Shown here: one piece after another, positions 6,330 through 6,497 of the stretch | Layout of the letters: each line of letters begins with the position of its first letter | Numbering within the stretch: position 1 is the first letter of the stretch | Source of the DNA: an uncultured Ruminococcus sp. | GTDB taxonomy: Bacteria; Bacillota; Clostridia; Oscillospirales; Ruminococcaceae | Direction of reading: 5' to 3' | NCBI GenBank assembly: GCA_937910385.1 | Contig: CALEPT010000178.1 | Coordinates: forward strand, 1 to 6,497 | DNA: 6,497 nt | Position numbers and translations under genes: made by a program | The notes under the pieces: generated by a model | Database searches by the model: none | Told to the model about the DNA's origin: nothing | The model's input: the letters and a program-made list of their open reading frames with translations, nothing else

Positions 6330-6497
6330 AATGGTTTCTGTTTAAGCTTGGTGCCTGCGCGCACTCAATGAGCGCCCTGCACATGAGCTCCACGGTTTGG
6401 CGGACACATGGATCCGCCCCTGCTAAGCACTAATAACTAACTCCTGAATCCGTAAGGTCGGTCAAATTTAAGGGCAACAAAAAAGAGAACAATTCGA
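6330..6497 (+). other. Non-coding, structured region: small RNA or leader of a gene beyond the edge (partial)
   Basis: No convincing protein gene is present on either strand. The sequence turns GC-rich after AT-rich DNA and can fold. GTGC (6351-6354) pairs with GCAC (6379-6382) around an inner hairpin, GCG (6359-6361) and CTC (6364-6366) with GAGCGC (6370-6375). GGCGGA (6399-6404) pairs with TCCGCC (6413-6418). A competing long-range pairing is TTGGTGC (6348-6354) with GCACTAA (6427-6433), and ACGGTTT (6392-6398) nearly pairs with AATCCGT (6447-6453). A short block GCTCCACGGTTTGG (6387-6400) resembles a segment of E. coli 6S RNA as remembered, but this is too short to name it. tmRNA, RNase P, SRP and T-box signatures are not visible. 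No terminator is seen before the window ends. Confidence 0.4.

Noticed and set aside
6368..6433. 21-codon open frame starting at ATG 6368 in the 3' structured region
   Set aside because: There is no ribosome binding site upstream, the composition is unremarkable, and the frame lies across proposed RNA stems. It is probably chance.
6330..6497. Naming the 3' region as 6S RNA, SRP RNA, tmRNA or a T-box
   Set aside because: Only one short block resembles E. coli 6S RNA from memory, the closing stem of 6S cannot be shown in the window, and the hallmark sequences of the other RNAs are absent. It is kept as an unnamed candidate.

Overview
The window looks like chromosomal DNA from a low-to-moderate GC Firmicute, most likely a Ruminococcus-type member of the Clostridia (Oscillospiraceae). 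The basis is the gene order nadD-yqeK / LCP protein / rsfS / leuS, which is familiar in Clostridia, the protein sequences themselves (a lysine/arginine-rich 57-residue S21, an 801-residue LeuRS of bacterial type), and strong AGGAG-type ribosome binding sites. The genus is inference; no search was run.

All recognisable genes are on the + strand. Positions 1-3392 form one tightly packed transcription unit. It holds the 3' part of a fused nadD-yqeK gene, which overlaps by ATGA an LCP (LytR-CpsA-Psr) cell-wall ligase gene with a 36-bp tandem repeat in its 5' region. These are followed by the ribosome silencing factor rsfS and then by a four-helix membrane protein of unknown function that overlaps the end of rsfS. 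After a 37-bp gap without a visible promoter or terminator comes leuS (3430-5835), probably on the same transcript. The unit mixes NAD synthesis and Ap4A breakdown, envelope assembly, and translation (ribosome hibernation, leucyl-tRNA supply).

Positions 5836-6032 hold no gene. They contain a very good sigma-A promoter (TTGACA, 17 bp, TGA-TAAAAT) and a roughly 135-nt leader with three possible hairpins, the last of which could cover the Shine-Dalgarno sequence of rpsU. rpsU (6033-6206, GTG start) ends in a clear intrinsic terminator (6234-6262).

Positions 6263-6497 have no convincing gene. An extended -10 element (TGA-TATAAT) precedes GC-rich, hairpin-forming sequence that runs off the window. 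It is either a structured small RNA or the structured leader of a gene that starts beyond the edge.

Most of the window is ordinary housekeeping DNA. The parts most worth a second look are the structured region at the 3' end, the rpsU leader, the repeat-bearing cytoplasmic tail of the LCP protein together with its altered RSD motif, and the small membrane protein placed between rsfS and leuS.
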